In this document: positions 1 to 8,510 of the stretch, piece by piece
Position numbering within the stretch: the stretch's first letter is position 1
How the letters are laid out: each line of letters opens with the position of its first letter
NCBI GenBank assembly: GCA_002221725.1
Contig: NJFT01000415.1
Span: 1 to 13,866 of the forward strand
Source: Scedosporium boydii
Taxonomy: Eukaryota > Ascomycota > Sordariomycetes > Microascales > Microascaceae
Reading direction: 5' to 3'
DNA: 13,866 nt
Notes under the pieces: model-generated
Databases searched by the model: none
The model's input: only the letters and a program-made list of their open reading frames with translations
What the model was told of the DNA's origin: nothing
Position numbers and translations under genes: made by a program

Positions 1-43
<43 letters not shown>

Positions 44-120
44 TTAAAAAGAAGGGGGGGGGAACTATTAAAATGATATGGGAGAGATCAAATGCTAATA
101 ATGACTTCCTGCGTACCTAG
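1..120 (+). other. 3' part of an intron of the GH3 gene, with a 40-nt poly-T run at the window edge
   Basis: Bases 1-40 are all T, and a 9-nt G run lies at 54-62. The GH3 reading frame has a stop (TAA, 99-101) just upstream of its first visible codons. The sequence before base 121 also ends in a branch-like CTAAT (95-99) and a CAG-type end (AG at 119-120). The simplest reading is that this is the 3' end of an intron whose donor lies outside the window. The pure T run may be real or an assembly artefact at a contig end. Confidence 0.6.
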
Positions 121-2167
121 CCTACCTCGCTGGAGAGATGGCAGCCCTTACTGTCCGCGGTATCCAAGAACAGGGCGTACAAGCCATGACGAAGCACTTT
201 ATTGGCTACGAGCAGCAAACCCACAGATTGGCCGCAAACAACATCAGCGCCGTATCTTCCAATATAGACGACCGTACCATGCACGAAATCTACCTGTGGC
301 CCTTTGCTTCGGCCGTCCACGCTGGCACCGCGTCCGTCATGTGTTCCTACAACAAGCTGAACAACTCGGGCTCCTGTCAGAACAGCAAGTCCCTCAACGG
401 GATCCTCAAGGGCGAGCTCGGCTTCCAGGGCTGGGTGATTTCGGATTGGGGCGCGCAAGATTCCGGCGTCGCCAGCGCCATGGCGGGGTTAGATGTTGCC
501 ATGCCCTCATCCAAATACTGGGGAGCGAAAGGGGAGATCCTTGCCGAGGCCGTCAGGAATGGTTCCGTGTCCGCCGAGAGGGTTACCGATATGGCTACCC
601 GGATTGTCGCTGGCTGGTACCATCTCGGCCAGGACCAAGGGTATCCGGAGCTCGGTGTCGGAATGCCCATCTCGTTCACGGAGCCCCGAGAGATCGTGTA
701 TGCGCGGGACCCCAAGTCCAAGCCCGTGCTTCTCTCGGGAGCCATCGAGTCTAACGTGCTCGTCAAAAACATCAACAACGCGTTGCCTCTCAAGAAACCC
801 AAACTTTTGTCCATATTCGGATACGACGCCCCCGCCCCCGCTGCTCAGAACACTCCTTTCCAACGACCCGAGTTCATCAAAAACAACGGATGGATCTGGG
901 GAGCCACGGGCGTCAACATTTCGTCGTACAATGATATTCTCTCTGGAAGGGAAAGCCTTCCTGGAATTTCCTTGGGAGGGACTCTAATCACAGGAGGTTA
1001 GCCTTTTAGCAACGTTATGCCCTTTCCTTACGAATAAAATACTGACCTCTGCCTTCGTTTTCCCTGTTTAGGTGGAAGCGGCGCAACGGCCCCGGCCTAC
1101 CTCTCCTCCCCTTTTGAAGCCATTGCGCAACAGGCTTATGAAGACGACACCTCTTTGTTCTGGGACTTCCGATCCATCAACCCGGCCGTGAATTCTGGTT
1201 CGGACGCGTGCCTCGTCTTCATCAACGCGTACGCCGGAGAAGGCGTTGACAGACCCTATCTTCATGGTAAGATTAAAGCCAGAAAAAAAAAAAGAAAAAG
1301 AAAAAAAGAAAAAAAGACCCTACGGAAGGTCCAGCTATGTGCCATAATAGTCGTTCTAACTAGAGGGTAATTCTAGATGATTACTCCGACGCACTTGTGA
1401 AGAATGTTGCTGCCAACTGCTCCAATACCATTGTCACGATCCACAACGCCGGCGTGCGCCTTGTCGACCAATGGATCGACCACCCCAACGTCACCGCCGT
1501 CATCTTCGGCCATCTCCCCGGCCAGGACAGCGGCCGAGGTCTCGCCCAGATCCTATACGGCAAGGCCTCACCCTCGGGAAAGCTCCCCTATACCGTGGCC
1601 AAGAACGAAAGCGACTACGCAGCGCCCAACCCCGACCTAGGAGAAGGGCAGTACGAGATGTATCCCCAGAGTGACTTCTCCGAGGGCCTCTTCTACGATT
1701 ATCGCCATTTTGACAAGGAGGGACTCAAGCCTAGGTTCGAATTCGGTTTCGGTCTCTCGTATACTACATTTGCATATAGTGATCTGTCCATCAAGTCAAT
1801 CACCCAGGATGCACCCCGTTTTCCCCCCAAGATGCCCATCAAGCAAGGTGGAAACCCAGCCTTGTGGGAACCTCTCGTCAAGGTCACCGCCATAGTTCAC
1901 AATACCGGCCCAGTCGAAGGTGCCGAGGCTGCTCAGCTCTACGTTGGCGTTCCCGGGCATGACTCACCTGTTCGGCAGCTTCGAGGCTTTGAAAAGGCGA
2001 CCATTCCTGTTGGCGGGAAGGTGACTATGGAGTTTGTCTTGACGAGGAAGGATCTGTCGGCTTGGAATGTTGAGGCGCAGGATTGGGAGTTAAGGAAAGG
2101 AAAGTATAAGATTTACGTTGGCGGCAGCAGCAGGGATCTTCCCTTGGATGGAGTGGTTCGGTTTTAG
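121..2167 (+). CDS. GH3 beta-glucosidase, N-terminus missing (three 3' exons)
   Basis: Glycoside hydrolase family 3 enzyme, probably secreted, hydrolysing terminal beta-D-glucosides. My model joins exons 121-996, 1072-1266 and 1377-2167. The introns 997-1071 and 1267-1376 have GT/AG ends and branch motifs CTGAC (1042-1046) and CTAAC (1356-1360). Splicing keeps the frame and restores the glycine-rich GGGSGA-type stretch at the first junction and LHDDYSD at the second. The joined part encodes 619 residues ending at TAG 2165-2167. Numbering visible residues from codon 123, the catalytic nucleophile is Asp108 in the SDWGA motif (codon 444-446). The likely acid/base is Glu348 in GEGVDR (codon 1239-1241). 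A C-terminal fibronectin-III-like domain covers about residues 520-605, with the family-typical RQLRGFEK. Full-length relatives have roughly 750-870 residues, so the signal peptide and the first part of the TIM-barrel domain lie outside the window. ATG 138 is internal, because family-like sequence (YLAGEMAA) precedes it. Specificity cannot be read from sequence. Its gene faces the aldolase gene tail to tail. Confidence 0.9.
1281..1316 (+). repeat. A/G-only low-complexity tract in GH3 intron 2
   Basis: The second GH3 intron contains an almost pure A tract interrupted by single G residues, at about 1281-1316. It sits between the donor and the CTAAC branch site and does not disturb either. It probably explains why this intron (110 bp) is longer than the other introns in the window. 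Confidence 0.7.
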
Positions 2168-2795
2168 GGAGTGATCGGATTCAAACAGACGCTCATTTTG
2201 GAGCAGATGTGTGTTCAACCCGGCTATCAAGACGCGGAAGCTAAAAGCGTTAAAACTTTTAGTCTCCATGTCCAAGGCATACCGCTCACCCACCCAATCT
2301 CCCGGAATGACTTCCTGGGGAGGACCCTTGGTTAAGCCGGTTATGATAGATTTCAATGATTATACTTAATATTTTTTTTGTAAGGTAGATTTAATACTGC
2401 TATTACCTCGTACGGGTCTACTCACCTCCACCTGGAAGATTAGCCAGTTGGCTGGGGGTCGAGGGCATTCGAGCTCCCGAGCTCGAAACTCACGAGCTTT
2501 AGACCACCGCACCGGGACGATCGCATGACCCAATCCAACACAACCAAACACTACGACATGGTGGAAGATGACGATAGATGACCGCCGCAACAGAATAAAA
2601 GCATAACACATCAAAATGCACAGAAGCTATGCAAGAAAAGTTAAAGGCACCATAATCCCCAATGATCCAGCTACACAAAGGAAGGTGCTTTAAGCGAAAG
2701 GCTCGACTCGCCTCCACCCCTTTGTCTCATATCCCCGCCTGTCACCGGTTCGGCGCGCGTGTACTACCGCACCACCATCAGCTTGAAGTCGGGCG
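2168..2795. other. convergent intergenic region between the GH3 and aldolase genes
   Basis: This 628-bp space separates two genes that end towards each other, so it should hold both 3' UTRs. An AATAAA polyadenylation-like hexamer on the + strand lies at 2594-2599, far (about 430 nt) from the GH3 stop, so its use is uncertain. The most notable content is the SINE-like element at about 2372-2519, described separately. I see no convincing open reading frame here. Confidence 0.6.
2372..2519 (-). mobile_element. candidate tRNA-derived SINE (minus orientation)
   Basis: Read on the minus strand, the 5' part (about 2519-2480) contains GTGGTCTAAAGC, which closely matches the D-arm/A-box region of Leu/Ser-type tRNAs. 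It is followed directly by a perfect anticodon-arm-like hairpin: a 5-bp stem GCTCG/CGAGC and a 7-nt loop. A degenerate B-box-like stretch with CTCGACCCC follows about 40 nt after the A box. After a tRNA-unrelated segment, the element ends in an 8-nt A run (T run at 2372-2379 on the + strand) next to AT-rich DNA. The order tRNA head, unrelated body and A tail is the layout of tRNA-derived SINEs, which occur in filamentous ascomycetes. Against this, position 33 of the loop is not T, the acceptor and T stems do not pair, and I found no clear target-site duplication. The boundaries are approximate. Confidence 0.45.
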
Positions 2796-3746
2796 TTATA
2801 ACGACTTCTCAAGATCCATGACCTCCTTGATGCCTTCCGCAATAGCAGCCACGCGGGTTTCGTCAAGCCTCTTGAGCGGTCTACGGGGGTAGCCGCCATA
2901 GCCGAAATAGCTCTGGATGGCTTGCTTAGTTCCCGCGATAGCAGACTTGGTGAGGAACCAGTCGCCGCAGCTGAGGACCTTTTGGAGGACAATAGCCTCT
3001 TCCGTCTTACCCTCTACGTAGAGGTTCCAGACGCGCGCGCAGACCTTGGGCATGACGTTGGCACCGCCAGCGATGATGCCGCTACCACCACTCACAAGGG
3101 TCTGAATTGTAAAATCACACATGCCGCCAAAGGCCATGTATCCAGAGCCCTCGGAAGTCGGGGTCTTGGCATTGGTAGCGAGAGCTACCCGCGAGAGCTT
3201 GCCTGTATTGCCGCAGGTAAACTTAGTGCCGACGATATTAGGGTGCTTAGCAAGCCGGATAAGGAGGTCGCTATCCATGTCGATGCCAGCCACAGCACCA
3301 GGATAGTTGTAGAGAATCAAAGGAAGAGGGCTCTTATCAGCTACACTGGTGAAGTAGTCATAGATGGCCGTCTCGTCCATCAGGGCACGGAAGTAACTGG
3401 GCGGGAGTAGCAGGCAATAGTCTGCGCCGGCGGCGTAGGTCTGTTTGCAAAGCTCAATAGTGCCCTTGACACTTCCTTCGGTTGCACCGATGATGATTGG
3501 CGTCGTAACGAAGCCAGCATCATCGAGTGCCTCTCGTGTAGCCTTGGTCACTAGCACCTTCTCTTCTCGGGTGCAGTGTATAGCCTCGCCGTTAGAGCCC
3601 ATGGTGACAAGGCCTACTAAGCCATCTGTCACGAGGCGAACGGCATGCTTCTTGATCGTGGGAACGTCAAGCTCTTCGGTCTCAGGGTTGAAGAAAGTCA
3701 TGGTTGGCGCGTAAATGCCGCAGGGGAGCGGTCGACGGGGCGTCAT
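2796..3746 (-). CDS. DapA-family (DHDPS/NAL superfamily) 2-keto-acid aldolase
   Basis: Class I (Schiff-base) aldolase/lyase of 316 residues in one exon, ATG at 3746-3744 and TAA at 2798-2796. Visible motifs are GSNGE at residues 50-54 (the place of the GTTGE substrate-binding motif), Tyr146 in LYNYPG and Lys175 in GTKFTCGN. Tyr146 and Lys175 correspond to the catalytic Tyr and the Schiff-base Lys of the superfamily. The C-terminus carries YGGYPRRPL, as in fungal members related to 4-hydroxy-2-oxoglutarate aldolase. Length is normal (about 290-320) and no signal peptide is seen, so it is probably cytosolic. Known fungal relatives include L-threo-3-deoxy-hexulosonate aldolase (GaaC/LGA1), which cleaves a 2-keto-3-deoxy sugar acid in galacturonate breakdown. 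Dihydrodipicolinate synthesis is unlikely, since fungi make lysine by the aminoadipate route. Its substrate cannot be fixed from sequence. The neighbourhood suggests a sugar-derived 2-keto-3-deoxy acid, possibly the rhamnose-pathway one. The start fits the family, as the barrel begins about 10 residues later (GIYAPTMTFF). Confidence 0.88.
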   Translation of the reverse strand: MTPRRPLPCGIYAPTMTFFNPETEELDVPTIKKHAVRLVTDGLVGLVTMGSNGEAIHCTREEKVLVTKATREALDDAGFVTTPIIIGATEGSVKGTIELCKQTYAAGADYCLLLPPSYFRALMDETAIYDYFTSVADKSPLPLILYNYPGAVAGIDMDSDLLIRLAKHPNIVGTKFTCGNTGKLSRVALATNAKTPTSEGSGYMAFGGMCDFTIQTLVSGGSGIIAGGANVMPKVCARVWNLYVEGKTEEAIVLQKVLSCGDWFLTKSAIAGTKQAIQSYFGYGGYPRRPLKRLDETRVAAIAEGIKEVMDLEKSL

Positions 3747-4165
3747 GTGGCCTTTAAAGGTGATGCTGTTATACGCAGTCGTCGTTGTCGATATGCGCTG
3801 GTCTCAGCGTCTCAAAAGCCGTGCTCAGTAGTGGATGATGATGGACCGGACTCGTTACGCGTACCGGGTTTAGGTTCAGAACAACGAGAGGTAGGAAGGC
3901 GATTAAGTGAGAAGGGTAATTGAGACCTACGGGCTTGGGCTTCGTGTTGGTGGCGACGGAGAGGCGGATTCGCTTGCAACGAGAGCACGTTTGGAAGATG
4001 TGTTTATGAACAGAGAGACAATTAACCCAATTTAAGGACTGCAAACGATGGTTTGTAGAGAGCCTATAGAAGGTTGAGCAACCCAAAGAAAAGCAGGAAG
4101 CAAAGGGATTGAGCTGGGTAGCCGGATCACTCGAGCAATATATACCAGTACCCGAAGCTTTCCGT

Positions 4166-4186
4166 CTTCGGACAACTGGTCCGAAG
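4166..4186. promoter_or_regulatory. palindrome CTTCGGAC-N5-GTCCGAAG (CGG-N9-CCG)
   Basis: Arms 4166-4173 and 4179-4186 are perfectly complementary, with spacer AACTG. The palindrome contains CGG and CCG triplets separated by 9 bases, as in inverted half-sites of fungal Zn2Cys6 activators. A further CCGAAG lies 8 bases to its left (4152-4157). It is about 420 bp upstream of the aldolase start, a plausible operator distance. The binding protein is unknown. Confidence 0.35.
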
Positions 4187-4248
4187 CAGACTGTGCAATA
4201 AGGCCCTAGCTTAGATGGCGAGGTAGCGGCAGCAGCTTAAGGGACCAA

Positions 4249-4263
4249 CTAGCTTCAAGCTAG
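4249..4263. repeat. 15-nt palindrome CTAGCTT-C-AAGCTAG
   Basis: The 7-bp arms at 4249-4255 and 4257-4263 are perfectly complementary around a single C. This is too tight for a stable hairpin loop but possible as a dimeric protein-binding site. It lies about 500 bp upstream of the aldolase start. It may also be chance. Confidence 0.3.
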
Positions 4264-4330
4264 GATCGAGCATAAGCGAGTGACTAGTCCGTCGATGACT
4301 CACAAGGATTGCGCGATGGGAACCGATGTG

Positions 4331-7090
4331 GAGGGTAGGGGCCTCGACTTGACCGGGACAATTGGATGCTGCTGCTGGTATGTCATGACGGCACCTGCGG
4401 CAAGCTACAATTGGATTTTTTTTGCCTTAGGGTAGGGTAATATAGTGTAAACGGGGTGAAGAAATCACGCACCTATAGATAAGGGGAAGGGTAGGCTAGG
4501 TGTGCAGGGGTTGTCTGAGAGTGAGATACAACGGGGTGCGGTCTCCATTTACATCCTCCCAGGGTGCAACTAGAAAGAGCACATGGGGGTGCAAGCGAGT
4601 TGGGTGCATCCCTAGTAAACTTAGCGTGTAGCGTGGTACACGCCGGGTCCATAGACCTGGCTAGCCCATCCGCGGCGCTACAGTAGCGTACATCAGTCTA
4701 GAGCACGCTCCACCGCCGGCAGACCAGTGGCGTAGAGGTTGGGTAATACATGCTCAGTTGGCCGTACAAGTGGTCGGGTTTGACAGGTACTTGCAGAGGA
4801 ACAGGCAGATGCGATTTGAAGGAGGAATGTTTTCCTCTCCAATGAAAAGCGAAATCCTCCCCCATTAATAGTCTTTCCTCAAATCGTGGTAGAAATTACG
4901 TACGCCAGGGAACCGGCCTCGGTGAGATATCTTGGACGACAGTACTCCGTATGGGCAGGGTAAGATGAAGGTCAGGCTCGAGCCGAAGCTCGAGCATAGT
5001 GGATGGCGGCGAGCCCGCCATAGACAGGCGCATTCCACATCTTTCAGCATCAATGGCCTCCTGCCTCCATCACAATTCCGTTCCGTCTTCGAGGGCTTAA
5101 AGGCCCAATGCAGTGCAGGTGCAACTCGGAATCGTGGCTACGGGACGCCTTATGCCGTCATTGGAGCGGGCTGGCGGGTGCGGTTGACAACACTTACGAC
5201 AGACACACCTGCATACCAGCAGTACCTGCTCGGCTAGGCACTTGGAGGCTCCTTCCTCGACTGTCGATGCTTCCTTGTAGCCTGTTCAAGTCCTTAATAA
5301 GGATGGAAAGAGTGATCGAATTTCTTCCTCGTACGCAGTATAGAGCGCTCCACCTAGCAAAGACGCAATCGAGGTGGGAACCGTTCCTAATTCTTACCCG
5401 CTCGCCTTGACTTTCCAGCAACGGACATTTCATTCATCGCTTGATCTAGGGAGAACAAGGTTCTGAGGGCCTCACTCTCCAAAGTCACTATGCCCCGGGC
5501 GAATCTGTGGAGCCTGAGCTGCGGTGCTACAACCACCGTCAGTCTCATGGGTGAAATATTCGTCGGGATATTCTCCCGCAGGTACCGGTCTTCTTATCGA
5601 TTTGGGCCGGTGACCACCGAACCGTGACCATGAGCCGATCCAAGACACACAGGGATCCATGCAACGTTGGAACCTTTGGAACTTAGTGTGGGCCTCCTCG
5701 GGGCTGGTCCACTCCTGGGAGAATCGGGAAATGGCACCCATTCAGAACCAGAACCCCAACAGAGGCGTCAAGCGCCCCTTGTAAGACCACACTAACACGA
5801 AGCTGCAGTCCTTCGGCGGGGTGGCGGGGTAGCGTGCAGCACCTGCTCTGGCTAAGTGGCGTGGGGGCGGGGTTGCCCTACTAGAATTCCTTTGCCCTCG
5901 TCGAATACTTCCTCCCGGCGAGGGACACAAACCCCCGAGGTGCAGTGGGGTCGAATTCGGGGTGTTATTTCCCCGACGGGCCCTTTGGTCCTTTTAACCG
6001 CATTCCGGGCTTACCTGAAGTGTCCCCCAACGATTTCCCGTCTGGCTTCTCCTCACATGCACTCGGGAATTCGAGGGCGTCTCCATAGGCAAGTTCCCAT
6101 ACGCTGTGTAAATCTTGGTTTTAGCCATTGGCCATCCCTCAATTAGCAATTCGGGTGCTTCTCACTCTTTGCGCATATCCTGGGGCATCTATGGATGTTT
6201 CTTCGATGGTAGATCAATGCTTGTTTCCTACGATGCTAATCGACAATAGCTAGGGAGGCGATGAGCACCGAGATGGCCTTTTAGTGTCTCTTCGATTAAT
6301 CAGGCCTGCCCCGAGTCATGGGGCGCTGAGGAGGGTTCTGGTGAGATCACTCATCCTCTCATGGCGGGGCCCTACCGATCTGTAGTTCGATAACTGCCGC
6401 TCCGAGCATCACCGACTCGACCCTTCGTCTCAAAGAACTCTAGAGAAGCTGAGTGTCCATATAGAGGATGGCCGCCGCGAACATGTTGGTGACTCGAAAC
6501 CGCGCAGCCGTTGCTGAGCGAGCAAAGCTCAGCTGTGCGAGCCCTGGCGATAGCCGGCGCCTCTGGGGTCCCGGTCGTATGCTTCGAGTACGGCGTCGCA
6601 AATGCTTTGGAAGACGCAAGTCGAGGCTGCCGCTCAACCAGTCCATCGTGGCTGGATATCTCTCAGTGTGAGAATCTTGTTAAGGCTCACCCTAGCTAAA
6701 AGCGCCACCTCTGTGAATGAGCGGCTTTAGGGTCACCACTTGGTGCGATGGCTGATGAACTACACTGGAAATCCCCAATGTTTGATACACTAGCAGGATC
6801 GATCAACTAGTCCGCCATTGCTGAATGGAGATCCGTACGAATCGACTCTCCCAAACGAGTGATAACGGTACATGGATTAGTGAGTGCGCCACGACCATAT
6901 TCCCAGGCTGCATTGGCATTTATCTTTTGGGAATCGTAAGGGAGATATCGGTTAGAGGCGAAGGCTGGACATTACAGGGTGTCCCACCTGTTGGCAATGC
7001 TGAACTGCCCATCGTCAAATTCAATCGTCTATAATCTATTTAGATTGAATAGCTCACGTATTTCTCCTTGGCTACTCCGTGATTAGCTTT
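4331..7090. other. gene-poor region without recognisable genes
   Basis: In this 2.8-kb stretch all six frames are broken by stops at short intervals, and no open frame gives a protein I recognise. GC content by eye stays near half, without the strong A+T shift expected after heavy repeat-induced point mutation. Perfect inverted repeats lie at 4976-4995, 5003-5021 and 6513-6533 (arms GCTGAGC/GCTCAGC, 7-nt loop). The frame covering about 5885-6085 on the + strand is open for some 60 codons with a P/G/F-rich composition and could be a coding relic, but I cannot identify it. I see no tRNA, rRNA, LTR or long terminal inverted repeat. Confidence 0.5.
4976..5021. repeat. two adjacent perfect inverted repeats
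   Basis: The first hairpin has arms GCTCGAGC at 4976-4983 and 4988-4995 with a CGAA loop. Each arm is itself a palindrome, so the arms are also a direct repeat. The second has arms ATGGCGG/CCGCCAT at 5003-5009 and 5015-5021 with a 5-nt loop. The two lie 7 bases apart. No gene starts nearby, so a regulatory role is not obvious. They could be remains of a mobile element end. Confidence 0.4.
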
Positions 7091-7337
7091 GACCAAGTGC
7101 AAGATCGCCCTCCTCAGCGCCCAAAAGCAGGCCCTCCGTAGCCTTGCGCAGCCGTCGCCGAATCAGAGCTGCCCCACCAAAGACTAAGAAGGCTGACCGG
7201 CGCTAGATCCCGTTCTCTTTCGAAATGTTTCCTCCCACCGCCTGACTTTTTCTGCCCTTTTCGAGCAAGCAACTTCCACCACGAGCCCTCAATTTCGATT
7301 CCCGAGAAGGAGGCCCAGCCCAGAATAACCGTACGCA
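7091..7337 (+). promoter_or_regulatory. probable duplicated upstream region of the NOP16 copy
   Basis: The bases before the NOP16-like start are pyrimidine-rich (especially 7215-7265), like fungal promoters and 5' UTRs. The ATG at 7338 has a purine-poor but acceptable context. If the duplication that created the pseudogene copied flanking DNA, this is its promoter. That is inference, since the parent locus is not in the window. Confidence 0.3.
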
Positions 7338-7684
7338 ATGGGTCGAGATTTGCAAAAGAATAAGAACCGCTCGGGGAAGCAGCCCGTCAAAATCAAGCCG
7401 ACGAAGAAGATCCTGGCAACAGCATCATTACAAAGAACTGGTCCGCCTTCTCCCCGTTTTCTCTTTGGACTTTTCCTCCCACTCTGGACGGAGAAATGCT
7501 AACGAATTGACGACTTATAAACTCTCTCCCAAACTACCGCCGCCTGGGCATCGTCTCCCGCCTAAAAGCCCCCACAGGCGGCACCGAGCTCTCCTCTTCG
7601 AGGCCCAGCTCCTCCGCGACGCCACACTCTCCACGACCTCCTCCCTCGCCCAAAAGAAGGCCAAGCCCGCGACGACGCCGCTAG
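7338..7684 (+). pseudogene. NOP16: broken copy of NOP16 (nucleolar ribosome-biogenesis protein)
   Basis: NOP16 is a small nucleolar protein needed for 60S ribosome maturation. The ATG at 7338 opens MGRDLQKNKNRSGKQPVKIK, the characteristic basic N-terminus of the family. The frame then breaks near 7415. The next conserved block, GNSIITKNW, is read from 7415 in another frame. A third block, NYRRLGIVSRLKAPTGGTE (7532-7585), is in yet another frame, one base off from TLSQ (7521-7531). Between blocks two and three lies intron-like DNA with a GT at 7441-7442 and a GCTAAC branch motif at 7498-7503. There is no AG acceptor after the branch: the expected site reads TTATAA (7515-7520). The initial frame stops at 7500-7502 and the third at 7682-7684. 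The rest of the protein is not recognisable. At least two frameshifts and a lost splice acceptor make a functional product very unlikely. The retained intron points to a DNA-level copy rather than a processed retrocopy. Confidence 0.85.
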
Positions 7685-8510
7685 CCTTCACGTGGGGCAT
7701 CCGGGATTGGTCGCATTCACTTAGTCGGGCATCCAGACCGGCTTTGATGGGCCCGCGTCGGTGACATGCCATAAATTGGGCAAACATTGGCAGATTACAC
7801 CTGAGGATCTCAGGTCGCCGCTATTGCGGACCTAGTACCAAAAAGCGGGGGAGATGATGCACGATACCGAGGTACACCCAACTCAGCTCCGAGCTGGAAT
7901 CCATTGGCGCCTTCCTCCTAGACTGGTTCAGTCTTTCCCCATACAGTTAGTTACTTTTACCTGAGCCCACGCACCGGCGTTCTATAGGCTCCTAACTCGT
8001 ACGTTGACGGGGAAATGCGGGGACATCTTCAAGCCGTTCAAAGCTCGAAGACTCACTCTCGACAAGCGCGCCAATAGTCTAGTGAGGTTTGCCTTTGAAA
8101 CTCCTATAGCCACCGCGGAGCCCCGCTAGGGCCCCCCAAAGGATGTACCTCTACTAGTCTGGAACACGTACATAGTAGTAGGAGATTACTTCCCACCAGG
8201 TCGGCCCCTGGACACTCCACTTCAGATGCCAAAGCTAGAGCCTGGGAACTGGTAACCCTCCACAGCCGAGCCAATGTCTGCTTGATCCTAGTCGGATGGT
8301 CGGTTGGAGCACCGCAAATTTTCAGACGGATGTAGGAATGTAGAAGAGTTTGGAGAGACTAACCCATCGCAAACATACGGGCTCTCTACTATCACGGCGA
8401 GAATGATGTGGGAAGAGCAGCAAACGAATCCGAGCCACCAATGAGTATTAACTACGGTAATGGTCGTTTTAAGGGAGCTCCAAGGCGGGCCAACCATTGC
8501 TTGGCAAGTA
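7685..8510. other. intergenic region downstream of the dehydrogenase gene
   Basis: This 826-bp stretch lies between the NOP16 relic and the 3' end of the minus-strand dehydrogenase gene. Only short, unrecognisable open frames occur. The part closest to 8510 should contain the dehydrogenase 3' UTR. I see no repeat, RNA gene or transposon signature. Confidence 0.5.

Larger units (their letters stand above)
3747..4330 (-). promoter_or_regulatory. upstream region of the aldolase gene, with inverted repeats
   Basis: This stretch should hold the 5' UTR and promoter of the minus-strand aldolase gene. It contains no credible gene. It carries a perfect 8-bp inverted repeat with a 5-nt spacer (4166-4186), a third copy of the CCGAAG half at 4152-4157, and another palindrome (7-bp arms, 1-nt centre) at 4249-4263. 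The first of these includes CGG-N9-CCG, a layout bound by Zn2Cys6 regulators. No TATA box could be assigned with confidence. Confidence 0.4.

Noticed and set aside
138..140. ATG 138 as the true start of the GH3 gene
   Set aside because: Family-conserved sequence (YLAGE) lies before it in frame back to a splice-acceptor-like site, and the protein would lack a signal peptide and most of the N-terminal domain. The gene simply continues outside the window.
92..754. Overlapping + strand frame of about 220 codons, and other long frames across GH3, SDR and transporter exons
   Set aside because: These are shadows of the real coding frames. They have Arg/Pro/Ser-rich composition typical of out-of-frame GC-rich coding DNA and no family motifs.
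2922..3410. Plus-strand open frame of about 162 codons inside the aldolase gene
   Set aside because: It is antisense to the conserved catalytic part of the aldolase and lacks recognisable motifs.
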